Shown here in pieces: positions 22,338-32,168 of a DNA stretch of 40,699 nt (position 1 is its first letter; every line of letters starts with the position of its first letter). Source of the DNA: SURF-24 sp964537965 (GTDB lineage Bacteria; Bacteroidota; Ignavibacteria; Ignavibacteriales; SURF-24); NCBI GenBank assembly GCA_964537965.1, contig CAZIDB010000010.1, positions 1 through 40,699 on the forward strand, read 5' to 3'. Below the pieces are notes generated by a model, which saw only the letters and a program-made list of their open reading frames with translations, was not told the origin of the DNA and searched no databases. The position numbers were made by a program, and so were the translations under genes.

Positions 22338-25300
22338 TTAATTTTTTATTAACAATGAATTATGATTTTTGCTCAGACCCAGGAGTTCATTTACTTTTGC
22401 CAGGCTTAAGGTTGCAGTTTCATTATGAATATCATTTTTAACTGCCCACTCAAACATTGTTTTAGCAATTTCCGGCAAATCCTTTTTTAGAAGAACTTCT
22501 CCAAGTCCTAAACATGCCTGCGATGAAGAAGGTGTAAGTTTCAATTCTTCTTCAAAGTAAATCTGGGCTTTGTCAGTTTCACCGCATATCATCGAAATAT
22601 TTCCGGCAATGTTAAGCAAATCAGGCAAAGTGATTTTATAATCATCACTTTTATTTTCATCATAAGATTTGATTGCTTCGGTTAAAGATTCATCAGCTAG
22701 AACATATTCCTTTTCTTCTATCTGAATTTTCGCCCTCTCAAAATGCTGAACAAACAAATCTTTGTTTACAGGATAATATCTTTTTCTTGTCTTTATCTGT
22801 TTCCCTTTTATCCAGATTTCATCCGGTGTGGCACCCCATTTATCTACAAAAATTTTCCCGTTAGTTTTTAATCTGTCGGAATATTTTTTAGTCCCATCTG
22901 CCTTAAAACTTTTGGAACCGAAGTGATGAATAAAAACATCCTTTGCTATAACGGTTTTATAACCAGCCAATTGGGCGCGCAGGCAAAAATCATCATCCTC
23001 ATAATTGCCCGGTGAAAATCTTTCGTCAAGTCCACCTATTTTATCAATTAGTTCTTTCTTTATTAAAGTACAAAGAAAGGCTACTCTGGGGAAATTTAAT
23101 GTTTGTCCTTTATTCTTTGATGCAACCTGCTCAGCATAACCGTGCATTTCTTCAACTGATTTGTATTTTGCTTCATTATCTTTTTGCAGACCACTCACTT
23201 CATTACTTATTGGACCAACAATGCCTACACTACTATCTGAATCAGCAACCGCAATCATTCTTTCCAGCCACCCGTTCGTTACAACAATATCATTATTCAC
23301 AACAACGACAAAGCTACCATTAGATTTTGCGAATGCCTGGTTGATTGCCTTTGGAAATCCAAGATTCATCTCGTTAAAAATTACTTTTACATTTTGTTTT
23401 TCTTTAGCCACATTTTCCAGAAATTCTTTTGTTCCGTCTGTGCTTGAGTTATCGACAAAAATTATTTCAAAACTTTGATTAGTGTTTTTTAAGACCGAAT
23501 CATAAAAAGTTTTTGTATACTCTAATTGATTGTATGTTGCCACTATAATTGAAGCAGTAAGGTTGTTATTTTGATTTTCAGATTGCGCAACAGATGTTTC
23601 AGCTATTTTGGCATTAACATTAAAAGCTGCATTGGTTGGCTTGAACCAATCCATTCCCCACAGCTCCAAAGGTGATGGAACATTACCTTCGCCGTAATGT
23701 TCTTTCAGCTTAAGATACAGTGCATCAGTACTTTGCTGAACAAGTTCATCGGTTTTGGATTTTTTTTCTGTCTTAAAACTCTGCTGCCCTTTATGATAAA
23801 CGAACGTATCCGTTGCAACCAACAGCTTGTAATTATTTAATCTTAGTCTCCAGCACAAGTCAAGGTCATCATTTCCAAGAAACAGTTTTTCATCAAGCAG
23901 ACCAAGATTTTTAATAACATCTTTCTTCACCATCAGGCAAAAACCAGTCAGCAGTTTTGATTCTACACTTACTCCATCATTCCGGGTTTTTAATTTGCTG
24001 AAAATCTGGTCGATTGTCAGACTGCCACTAAGTTTTTCTCTAAGGTACAACTCCATCTTTTGTAAACCGGCAACATAGTTTGAAACCGGGCCAACAGCCC
24101 CAACAGAATTGTCTTTTTCAATATGATATAGCAATGAATCAATCCAACCCTTTGGTACAACAGTATCCGGGTTAAGCATAACAATGTAGGGATTAACCGA
24201 AGCATTTATTCCAACATTTGTGGCTGCAGAAAAGCCGATATTTTCTTGATTCTGTATGAGCCTGAAATTCTTTTTATTCTTTATGAATGCCTTAACCGTT
24301 TTATTTGTATCATCAGAAGAATTATTGTCAACAATTATTACTTCATCTTTGTTTCTAAGCGATAAAGCAAGACTGGTAAGGCAGTTGAAAATATCTTTTA
24401 CCGAATTATAAGTTACTACAACAACAGAGACCGGGTTAATGTAACCTTCATTTAATATCTGCTTTTCAAGTTCGCTTATGCGCATCTTCTGCTGCACTAA
24501 AATTTCCTGGTCGTCTTTGGTAAACTGTGCATACCTGTTGTAAATTATTTTCATAGTTCTTAAAAAATCAGGCAGCTTAGTAGTAACCATATTGGAGTTA
24601 TCAACTCTGTGGCGATACTCTGAGGTCACTTCCTTAATATGAAGAAAATCATTTTGCAGAGATAATTTTATCCAGAATTCCCAATCTTCATGTGTGGTTA
24701 ATGTTTCATCAAATCTAATGTCACCGTCAAGGCAGGCTTTATCAAACATGAAACACTGAACCGGGGCAATGTTCAGAACAAAGAGAAAACGTTGAGAGTA
24801 ATCGAATGAATACTGAACTTCTTTATTAACCGTAAGGAAACTATCACCATCTTTTTTCTGAACGCAACGATTTGCATCGGAATATACAACTTTAGCATTA
24901 CTTTCTTTTAACGCAGTAAGAAGAACCTCTATATGATTCGGATAAAAAATATCATCATCATCAAGGAATGATATATATTTTCCCTTAGCATTCTGCATAC
25001 CGGTATTTCTTGCGCCGGCCAAGCCTTTATTCTTTTCGTGAACTATATATTTAATCCGCTGCTTATCGTTCAAAGATTTAATTACACCGCTAACATCTTC
25101 ACCCGCATCATTAACAACAATGATTTCCAAATTACTATACGACTGCATTAAGACACTCATCAGTGTTCCTTTCAACTGAACCGGGCGGTTATAAGTAGGA
25201 ATAATTACTGACACAAGCGATTGATCGGTTGCGGATTCAACTATAGCTGGTTGTAATCTATCCGCAAGTTTGCCAACTTTATCTTTCAGCAGCGCTACCT

Positions 25301-28300
25301 TTTGCCTGACTTCCCTGTTGCATTTGCTTACTTCTTTATTGTCCATATTATCAAGAATTGTTTTCGCCTCCGCCAACATTCCTGAAAGAAGAAGTGTCTG
25401 AACAGTTATAAGTTGCTTTTCAATTTCACTTAGTTCGGCTTTGCCAAAACCGGATTGGTTTGCAATCAAATTTCTTAGCAAACCATTAAGCCTGTAAGCA
25501 TCAAACTTATCCAGGGAAAAAGTATTTGCAGCTAACCGCAATTGATAATTGAAATCATCTTTTGCCGTTTCAGCTTTTTTATTTTTAATTCGCAAGGCAA
25601 GGGATTTGTTTACTATTCCAATCTTTTCACCGGCAGTTCTTATTTTTACAAATGTAAGAACATCATCACTGCTTTCAGCTTTATCTTCCCAGCCATTCAG
25701 AGATTTAATAAAGTTAGTTCTAAATGCAGAACTCTCATTTGCAAAAAGATTTTTATACATCGCTTCAAGAATTCCGATTGCACCAAACGGTTTAACCTGT
25801 TTTGAAACAGATGAAGCATCAATGTAATCCTGAGATTCGTTTACAATATCAATATAAGATGAAACACAGTTTACATGTTCGTTATTTAAAAAGTAACAGG
25901 CATACTTTTCAATAAAATCATTCTTTGGTATATCAGAATCACCTGCAACAACAATCATATCCGTATCTATAATTTGTAAAGCTTTGTTTTTCGAAAAGTT
26001 GTAATTCTTTTCAAACTCTACAAATTCAACTTTAATTTTTTCATTAAGGGAATTACTTATAAACTCCTTATCAACATTTCCTTTACAAATAATAAACACT
26101 TCACCCGGCAGAACAGTCTGGTGCTTAATAGCGCTTAATAATTTTGAAATGTACTCCGGATTCTCTGCATCTGCTAATGCAATTAAAGAAGCGCTTAGTT
26201 TTTGATTTGAGGTTGAATTAATATTGGAATTAAAAGAGCCGGGTTTATGAAATTCTACAAACTTTTTATTTATTTCTTTTTGCAGACTTACCGCATCATT
26301 ATATAAATCGGAATATAGCTTGTATCGTTCATTGTTTGATACAGCAAGTAATTCCTTAACCTTAAATGAAAAACAATCTGCGTTCAGGCTGCTTAAGAAT
26401 TTATCATGGTATTTAGCCGGAATTAATTCCGGTACTCCGCCGGTATCAGATATTATAAACGGGCAGCCTGTTTCAATTATTTCTAAAAGCGCATAAGGAT
26501 GATTATCGGAAATATACGGCAGAACACAAATTGATTTAGTATGAAAGTTTTTAATTGCTTTTATTGCTTCTTTCCTGAAGGTAGAAGTCTCCAATACTTC
26601 TATCCTGTTATTCAGTGTTTCAAAGTAAGTGTTCTGCTTTTTCATTTCAGGAAAGTAAGGACCGATTAAAATTATTCTTTTTATTTTCGTTCCGATATAA
26701 CCATCTATATCAAGCAGCGATACCATCTCGGTAAAAACATCGTAACCTTTAACCTTGGATCTCTTACCGTAAAAAATCAGTGTATCAATATCATCATATT
26801 TATTTTGAGGAAAGTCTTTGAATTCAAACGGCAGCCTTAGAAATTCCACTTTGTCCTTATTAAAAACATAACCGGCATCTTTGTAAAGATTATAAATAAA
26901 CCTGGTAGGAAACATTACCCTGTCAGCGTTTTCAAGCGCTATTTTTTCCTTATAAATCACTTCATAAGCAGTTTGATCCAGAAAAGTTTGTAAAACATTT
27001 TCCATCTGGATTTTTGTACCGTGCGCACAAATCTGAATGATTAGATCATCTGATAGTATTCCGCTCTTCTTAGCCTGGGATACCCTGTAACCATAACCTT
27101 CCACATCCTGAATCTCAACTGTTTTTAAATACGGATACAAGTACTGTATAACTATGATGCTTTTTAAAAGCAGTTCAGCGGTCTCGTTTTTGTTTATTTC
27201 CTGCTGGGTAAGAAATTTATCAAATGTAATTAACTTATCACTTTGAATTACATCCTTAGCCGGCAGCATCTTTCCTGTACCGACTAAAAGAATACCAAAC
27301 TCATTTTTGTTAAATAATTTTTCGGTTTCCTCTACGTAGGAACCAATGCCTCCGCTTAAATTCGCCTTACCATGTTCGTTGCTGCAAATAAGATAATTTA
27401 ATTTCAATTCAGGAAGTCTTAGTGCTTCAAGATACTCTTCATATTTTTCTTGTATCAGTGAAATGCAAACGGATAGTGAAGAAATATTATTTTCAAGATT
27501 GTTTTGTGAACTGACAATTGCAAATCCTCCCGAGTTAAGGAAAAGTTTTAACTCATCCTCTTTCCATTCACGATAAGAAGTTTCATCTACAGGATAATCA
27601 ATTGCATTAGTTGTTCTTCCCCTTGAAATAATCCAAACGAAATTTTCTTTGTTCAGTAATAATAATTTTTTCAGTTCTCTTAAAATCGTTCTGGGATCTT
27701 CTAATTTCTCTATTACATGATCCAGGATAACCAGAGTCTTATCGCCGGCAGAAATACTATTGAGTAGTTCGCCTGCATAATCTTTTAGCGAATCACCTGT
27801 TGAGTGTTCTTTTTTCTTCCTTAGATTATCCAGAGAATTAAATTCAACTTTGCCCTCAAACTTAACATTACGAAAAGATTCACCATCTGATAAAGGTTGA
27901 AGTAAAAATATCTTATCAAACTTATTCGTAATCAGAAAGTCATTAATGTTTTTCCCTGTTGTCAGATTTAATTCGTTTGGTGAATATTCTGTTGAAACAA
28001 TAGTTCTGCTTTTTGTTCTTGCACCAAAATTAAATTCCGGGGTCAGGCTAAACAGATCATATTTGGAATCTTCAATCAGGCTTGTTTTTTGTTCCTTAAC
28101 CCAGTTACGCCATTCGTGCTGAATATTAAGATTAGGATATTTAGACTGCATCCTGTCGAATGAGTTCTGAATTGAATCCTCATTGTATCTTACAAGAACA
28201 GCATTCTTATCCACAGACTTATTAATTTTACGGTGATCATGTACCAATTCAATATCATCCATAAGCTTTGCTTTAATCGGAGTATTGTTCAGCAATCCCC

Positions 28301-29801
28301 TGATTACAAATTCAAAATCTTCAAGACCAACAAACATTTTATCATCATAAAGGCCAAGGCGTTTAAAAAGCTTTCTATTTATAATTGAAGCGCCACCCGG
28401 GAAGTTGTTCAGTTTTCCGCCTTCAGTTAAAAGATAATTTATTCTTCCATCAGAGAACTCCAGGGCATTATATGTTACATAATTATTCTCGTGCAGATTA
28501 AAAAGCCGGGGAATAAAAACTTCCGTATCAGGGTTGTTTTTAAGATGAACTATAAAATTCCGCAGCCAGTTATCTTTAGTAACATAAATATCATTATCAA
28601 CAAAGAATGACCACTCTTCCTGCGTATACTGCAGCAGGTAATTTCTTCCAACACCAACGCCAAGATTTTTACCGGCATCAAGAATTTTAATCTGCGAGTA
28701 TTCTTTGCAGAATTTCTTTAACTGGTAAACAGATTCTTTTGAACTGCCGTTATTAAGTATATAGATTTTCTGACCGGAAGGTATAAAGCTTTTCAGGCAT
28801 TCAATTGTCTGGTCAACTTTTTCATGGAATAAAATCATTATAGCAAGGTCAACCTTATTATTCTCTGTAATAGCATTAACTTTTGCTTTAATATCCCTTG
28901 GATTAAATCTACCGAAGCAGGAGTTGCAATTAAAGTGAGGATATACATCTTCATTAATTCTTTTTCTTATAGTCTGCATCTGGATATTATTATACGGATC
29001 TTCTTCCAGGAATAAGTTACCATAAGACACTGCCGGAGTAATTTGTCTCTGGCATCCGCCGATATTTCCCTGCCCGTCTACATTTATTACGTACCCATAT
29101 GATGCACAATTAAAAGATTTATCTTTTTTATCGATATAGATCGGGCGGGCATTCACATAATTTCTTGTGTTGCAGCGATCTTCAATATACCTGATGATTT
29201 CCGTATCCGATGTAGTGATAATTTTTCCCGTGTCGATAGTCTCCACAGAATCATAAGCAAGATAGTTAACAAGGTTTAGGAACGATGGTTTAAGATCGTC
29301 ACAAAGAGCCAAAATCTTATCAAGCTTTTTGTAGTTATCCTTATTTAAAATATATGAAAAGCCTACGTTGCCGAATCGTTTCTTCAGGGTTGTAAAATTT
29401 TCTATTACTTTTTTAAATGCATCAACTTTTACGTATTCTTTATATTCTTCCCCGCTGTAACCGTATAAACTTATTGAGATATAACTTGGAGACTTTTTCA
29501 ACTGCAATAATCTTTCCGGGTAAGTACCGTTTGTAATAATTCCAACATATTTCCCCTGATCCAGGAGATAATTGACCACTTCCGGAAAATGCCTGGCAAT
29601 GGTAGGTTCACCTAAACCTGCAACGCAAAATCCCTGTAAAGAAGGATATTCATCAAGAAGTTTTTTTATAACCTCAAGGTCTATTTCTTTATGCTTTGGT
29701 TTGCCGACTGTTTGTCTGCTGCAGCCAGCGCAACTAAAGTTACAAACATCCGTAAAATAAAGAGTACACTCGCCCGGCAGCATATTTAAATTCATTTTCA
29801 T
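22338..29801 (-). CDS. Giant radical SAM-multi-glycosyltransferase-TPR protein (2487 residues)
   Basis: Domains read by eye: (1) a radical SAM domain at about 1-310, with the cluster motif C20-x3-C24-x2-C27 and a C-terminal SPASM-like cysteine set (FNCNSCFGRF); (2) GT2 at ~315-545 (FFVDNDIYV); (3) a methyltransferase-like, probably degenerate segment at ~610-770 (ILDHVIEKLEDPRTILREL); (4) a GT4/GT-B domain at ~795-1190 (YALLEIIETGCPFIISDTGG); (5) GT2 at ~1210-1440 (VAGDSDIP); (6) GT2 at ~1528-1770 (SVIIPTYNRP, FLDDDD); (7) GT2 at ~1788-2030 (LNPDTVVP); (8) GT2 at ~2080-2320 (VNNDIVVT); (9) TPR-like helices at ~2370-2470. Domains 7 and 8 are tandem paralogues. No membrane segment is evident. 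The ATG overlaps the upstream GT4 stop by 4 bp. Probably a glycan-assembly megaenzyme; substrate unknown. Confidence 0.9.
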   Translation of the reverse strand: MKMNLNMLPGECTLYFTDVCNFSCAGCSRQTVGKPKHKEIDLEVIKKLLDEYPSLQGFCVAGLGEPTIARHFPEVVNYLLDQGKYVGIITNGTYPERLLQLKKSPSYISISLYGYSGEEYKEYVKVDAFKKVIENFTTLKKRFGNVGFSYILNKDNYKKLDKILALCDDLKPSFLNLVNYLAYDSVETIDTGKIITTSDTEIIRYIEDRCNTRNYVNARPIYIDKKDKSFNCASYGYVINVDGQGNIGGCQRQITPAVSYGNLFLEEDPYNNIQMQTIRKRINEDVYPHFNCNSCFGRFNPRDIKAKVNAITENNKVDLAIMILFHEKVDQTIECLKSFIPSGQKIYILNNGSSKESVYQLKKFCKEYSQIKILDAGKNLGVGVGRNYLLQYTQEEWSFFVDNDIYVTKDNWLRNFIVHLKNNPDTEVFIPRLFNLHENNYVTYNALEFSDGRINYLLTEGGKLNNFPGGASIINRKLFKRLGLYDDKMFVGLEDFEFVIRGLLNNTPIKAKLMDDIELVHDHRKINKSVDKNAVLVRYNEDSIQNSFDRMQSKYPNLNIQHEWRNWVKEQKTSLIEDSKYDLFSLTPEFNFGARTKSRTIVSTEYSPNELNLTTGKNINDFLITNKFDKIFLLQPLSDGESFRNVKFEGKVEFNSLDNLRKKKEHSTGDSLKDYAGELLNSISAGDKTLVILDHVIEKLEDPRTILRELKKLLLLNKENFVWIISRGRTTNAIDYPVDETSYREWKEDELKLFLNSGGFAIVSSQNNLENNISSLSVCISLIQEKYEEYLEALRLPELKLNYLICSNEHGKANLSGGIGSYVEETEKLFNKNEFGILLVGTGKMLPAKDVIQSDKLITFDKFLTQQEINKNETAELLLKSIIVIQYLYPYLKTVEIQDVEGYGYRVSQAKKSGILSDDLIIQICAHGTKIQMENVLQTFLDQTAYEVIYKEKIALENADRVMFPTRFIYNLYKDAGYVFNKDKVEFLRLPFEFKDFPQNKYDDIDTLIFYGKRSKVKGYDVFTEMVSLLDIDGYIGTKIKRIILIGPYFPEMKKQNTYFETLNNRIEVLETSTFRKEAIKAIKNFHTKSICVLPYISDNHPYALLEIIETGCPFIISDTGGVPELIPAKYHDKFLSSLNADCFSFKVKELLAVSNNERYKLYSDLYNDAVSLQKEINKKFVEFHKPGSFNSNINSTSNQKLSASLIALADAENPEYISKLLSAIKHQTVLPGEVFIICKGNVDKEFISNSLNEKIKVEFVEFEKNYNFSKNKALQIIDTDMIVVAGDSDIPKNDFIEKYACYFLNNEHVNCVSSYIDIVNESQDYIDASSVSKQVKPFGAIGILEAMYKNLFANESSAFRTNFIKSLNGWEDKAESSDDVLTFVKIRTAGEKIGIVNKSLALRIKNKKAETAKDDFNYQLRLAANTFSLDKFDAYRLNGLLRNLIANQSGFGKAELSEIEKQLITVQTLLLSGMLAEAKTILDNMDNKEVSKCNREVRQKVALLKDKVGKLADRLQPAIVESATDQSLVSVIIPTYNRPVQLKGTLMSVLMQSYSNLEIIVVNDAGEDVSGVIKSLNDKQRIKYIVHEKNKGLAGARNTGMQNAKGKYISFLDDDDIFYPNHIEVLLTALKESNAKVVYSDANRCVQKKDGDSFLTVNKEVQYSFDYSQRFLFVLNIAPVQCFMFDKACLDGDIRFDETLTTHEDWEFWIKLSLQNDFLHIKEVTSEYRHRVDNSNMVTTKLPDFLRTMKIIYNRYAQFTKDDQEILVQQKMRISELEKQILNEGYINPVSVVVVTYNSVKDIFNCLTSLALSLRNKDEVIIVDNNSSDDTNKTVKAFIKNKKNFRLIQNQENIGFSAATNVGINASVNPYIVMLNPDTVVPKGWIDSLLYHIEKDNSVGAVGPVSNYVAGLQKMELYLREKLSGSLTIDQIFSKLKTRNDGVSVESKLLTGFCLMVKKDVIKNLGLLDEKLFLGNDDLDLCWRLRLNNYKLLVATDTFVYHKGQQSFKTEKKSKTDELVQQSTDALYLKLKEHYGEGNVPSPLELWGMDWFKPTNAAFNVNAKIAETSVAQSENQNNNLTASIIVATYNQLEYTKTFYDSVLKNTNQSFEIIFVDNSSTDGTKEFLENVAKEKQNVKVIFNEMNLGFPKAINQAFAKSNGSFVVVVNNDIVVTNGWLERMIAVADSDSSVGIVGPISNEVSGLQKDNEAKYKSVEEMHGYAEQVASKNKGQTLNFPRVAFLCTLIKKELIDKIGGLDERFSPGNYEDDDFCLRAQLAGYKTVIAKDVFIHHFGSKSFKADGTKKYSDRLKTNGKIFVDKWGATPDEIWIKGKQIKTRKRYYPVNKDLFVQHFERAKIQIEEKEYVLADESLTEAIKSYDENKSDDYKITLPDLLNIAGNISMICGETDKAQIYFEEELKLTPSSSQACLGLGEVLLKKDLPEIAKTMFEWAVKNDIHNETATLSLAKVNELLGLSKNHNSLLIKN

Positions 29802-31249
29802 TTAGAGACTTTCCCGTTTTGTAATACGTTAAGATATTTTTTTAATAATAAGTTTTCTTTGTTTACCTGGTCAAACTGCGTTTGTAATTCAGAATAGAAT
29901 TTTGATATATCCTGGTATAACTGATTTACTTTGAAATAATCCTTCTGTAGTTCGTTAAACTTTTTACCTGGGTTTCCATTAAGCTGGTTATAGGTAAAAA
30001 ATATTTCAAAAATTAACTTAGCATCAGGAAGTTTATCGTTTAATTTCGTGCCCTTCCCATCTTTTATTTCCTCAAGAAAGCTGCAAAAGCTTTCTTCCGA
30101 AATTGCCAAAACTTCTTTTGCACGTTTAACAAGATTTTCCGATTTCAGAATTAAATTTTCTTCAGTTTCATCTAAGGCTTTCTCTAAAACATTTTTTAGT
30201 TCTCCAACATTTTCAGCGTCAAACAACCAATCATAATCTCTGTCAACAATCTCTTCCAGTCCAGTACCTTTAGGAACAATTACCGGGACACCGGCTAATA
30301 TAGCCTCAAGCGCCACATTACCAAACGGCTCCCATCTGGAAGGAAATACACAAACGCGGGATTCTGCCAGTCTTTCTATCAACTCATCATGTGGCAGGAA
30401 CTGAAGAAAATGTATTTTGCTTAATTGTTGAGCTGTTAAAATCTCACACCAGTATTCCTGGAATGTTTTTCCGTAGTCATTCCAGTATTGATCTTTCCCC
30501 ACAAAAAACAATTGGGCATCATTACAATTTGTTTCTTCAATTGTTTGAATGAATGCCTGGATTAGCAAATCAGCACCTTTGCGGTATTCAAGTCTTCCCA
30601 CAAAGAATACATTTTTAGTTACAGGATTTTGCTTTACTGTGTCCGGCACAAAATCATTGTTTACAAGATTCGGCACCAGCTTATAATTTATCTCTTCAAT
30701 CTTTATCTGATCTTTTAATTCGTTCATCATTATTTGTGTGGGGAACGTGAAATATTTAACGTTTCGGAATGTAAACTCTTCCATTAACCTGGTTAAAGTG
30801 AAATGCTCGTCAATACTATCCCTGTTTTTAACGGCAACCATATTCATCGGCCCTTCAACTTCAATTACAAGTTTTATATCGGGATACATATCATTCAGAG
30901 CCTGATTCAGAATTATAAAAAAACCTTCGGCGCCGCAATCGGGCAGAATAACGAAATCAATTTTTGTTTCACCGGCTGCAATTAAACCATCTAAAGCTTT
31001 CCACATTAAAAATGAGTTGCCTAAGTTCTGATGTGTCTGAAAATTATCAAGTGATGCGTCAGTATAGACTATTTCGATACCGTCATAATATTTTGCAACA
31101 AGATGTTTCTCCACATTTGGGTATTCGTTCGTAATAAGAATTATTCTGTGTCCCCTGCCCTGCATCATTTTCATCTGGAAATAAAAATGAGAACCAATTC
31201 CACCATAATAAAATGGAAAGAACTCTCTTGTTACGTAACATATAGTCAA
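29798..31249 (-). CDS. GT4-family glycosyltransferase with C-terminal coiled coil
   Basis: This 483-residue GT-B enzyme has the GT4 N-terminal glycine-rich loop (VTREFFPFYYGGIGSHFY), the hinge strand VFFVGRLEYRKGADLLIQAF and the E-x7-E donor-site motif EPFGNVALE, then AGVPVIVPKGTGLEEIV. After about residue 400 a charged helix with heptads (LYQDISKFYSELQTQFDQVNKENLLLKKYL) probably oligomerises or docks partners. It transfers a sugar from a nucleotide-sugar donor. Its stop overlaps the start of the giant protein, so the two are made together. The acceptor is unknown. Confidence 0.93.
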   Translation of the reverse strand: MTICYVTREFFPFYYGGIGSHFYFQMKMMQGRGHRIILITNEYPNVEKHLVAKYYDGIEIVYTDASLDNFQTHQNLGNSFLMWKALDGLIAAGETKIDFVILPDCGAEGFFIILNQALNDMYPDIKLVIEVEGPMNMVAVKNRDSIDEHFTLTRLMEEFTFRNVKYFTFPTQIMMNELKDQIKIEEINYKLVPNLVNNDFVPDTVKQNPVTKNVFFVGRLEYRKGADLLIQAFIQTIEETNCNDAQLFFVGKDQYWNDYGKTFQEYWCEILTAQQLSKIHFLQFLPHDELIERLAESRVCVFPSRWEPFGNVALEAILAGVPVIVPKGTGLEEIVDRDYDWLFDAENVGELKNVLEKALDETEENLILKSENLVKRAKEVLAISEESFCSFLEEIKDGKGTKLNDKLPDAKLIFEIFFTYNQLNGNPGKKFNELQKDYFKVNQLYQDISKFYSELQTQFDQVNKENLLLKKYLNVLQNGKVSK

Positions 31250-31295
31250 TCATTACCTCCCGTAAAATTTAGAATTACTTCTTGAAATAAATCAT

Positions 31296-32159
31296 CTATT
31301 CTTTAGAAACCTTGATAAGATAGTTGAGGTTTTCCAGTGCAACTTCATTTGTCTTGTCAATTGCCAAAACTTTTAAAATTGTTTGTTCTGCATTCTCAAA
31401 GTTATTTTCAAGAATCTCAATTACTGCCAGATCATTTAAAACATTAACATCAGCAGGATTATCATTCAGAATATCATTTAGCTGTGCTCTTGCGCCAATA
31501 AGATCACCCTGTTCAATTAAAGACTCTGCATATAAAAATTTCTTCATATTCGTTTCTTCTGTCTTATCGGAATCATCCTCCAACCTGATAGTTGAAAGGT
31601 CCAACACATTATCTTTAATAAAATACCAGGATTTCCATTCCTGCTCCTGTGTAACAAATAACTGAGCATCTTTTTCTTTCATAAACTCTTCTACTGCCCT
31701 CTTTACACCAAACACACCGGCTGGAATTACGCCGTCCAGGAAATCATGTCCGCAGAACATTCCACCTTTTTTTAATTTGGGATACCAGGCATTTAAATCT
31801 CTTTTACATCCTTCATATGAATGATCGGCATCGATATAAATCCAGTCAAAATATTCATCAGGGAAATGATCCGTAGCTTCAACAGAATCCATCCTATAAA
31901 TTTTCACATTGTAATTTTCTGAGAATCTCGTTACCACATACAGGTAATTATTCAATTGCTCCCGATAAGAAATATTAGCAACATCAAGGTAGTCATCATC
32001 ATGCCGCCACCTGTCAATTAAATGTATTGTTCCATTCTTCCATGAATTTCTTATTACCGAAGAAAAGTCTCCTCTTTGAACACCTATCTCAGCGCCGTTG
32101 CCCGCATAACCCAAGCGTGTAAATAGTTTTCCAAAATCCAACCTGTTAGTTATCTGCAT
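31296..32159 (-). CDS. Class I SAM methyltransferase with C-terminal TPR repeats
   Basis: This is a 287-residue protein. The N-terminal ~200 residues form a Methyltransf_24-like Rossmann domain: motif I GAEIGVQRGDFSSVI, an acidic residue in HLIDRW, and YIDADHSYEGCKRDL with GGMFCGHDF further on. The rest has TPR-like units (AESLIEQGDLIGARAQLNDILNDNP, then AVIEILENNFENAEQTILKVLAID). Such enzymes often methylate sugars of O-chain or flagellar glycans. It precedes the GT4 gene by 46 bp and follows the radical SAM gene by 9 bp, so it belongs to the glycan operon. Confidence 0.9.
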   Translation of the reverse strand: MQITNRLDFGKLFTRLGYAGNGAEIGVQRGDFSSVIRNSWKNGTIHLIDRWRHDDDYLDVANISYREQLNNYLYVVTRFSENYNVKIYRMDSVEATDHFPDEYFDWIYIDADHSYEGCKRDLNAWYPKLKKGGMFCGHDFLDGVIPAGVFGVKRAVEEFMKEKDAQLFVTQEQEWKSWYFIKDNVLDLSTIRLEDDSDKTEETNMKKFLYAESLIEQGDLIGARAQLNDILNDNPADVNVLNDLAVIEILENNFENAEQTILKVLAIDKTNEVALENLNYLIKVSKE

Positions 32160-32168
32160 TCTTTTCTC

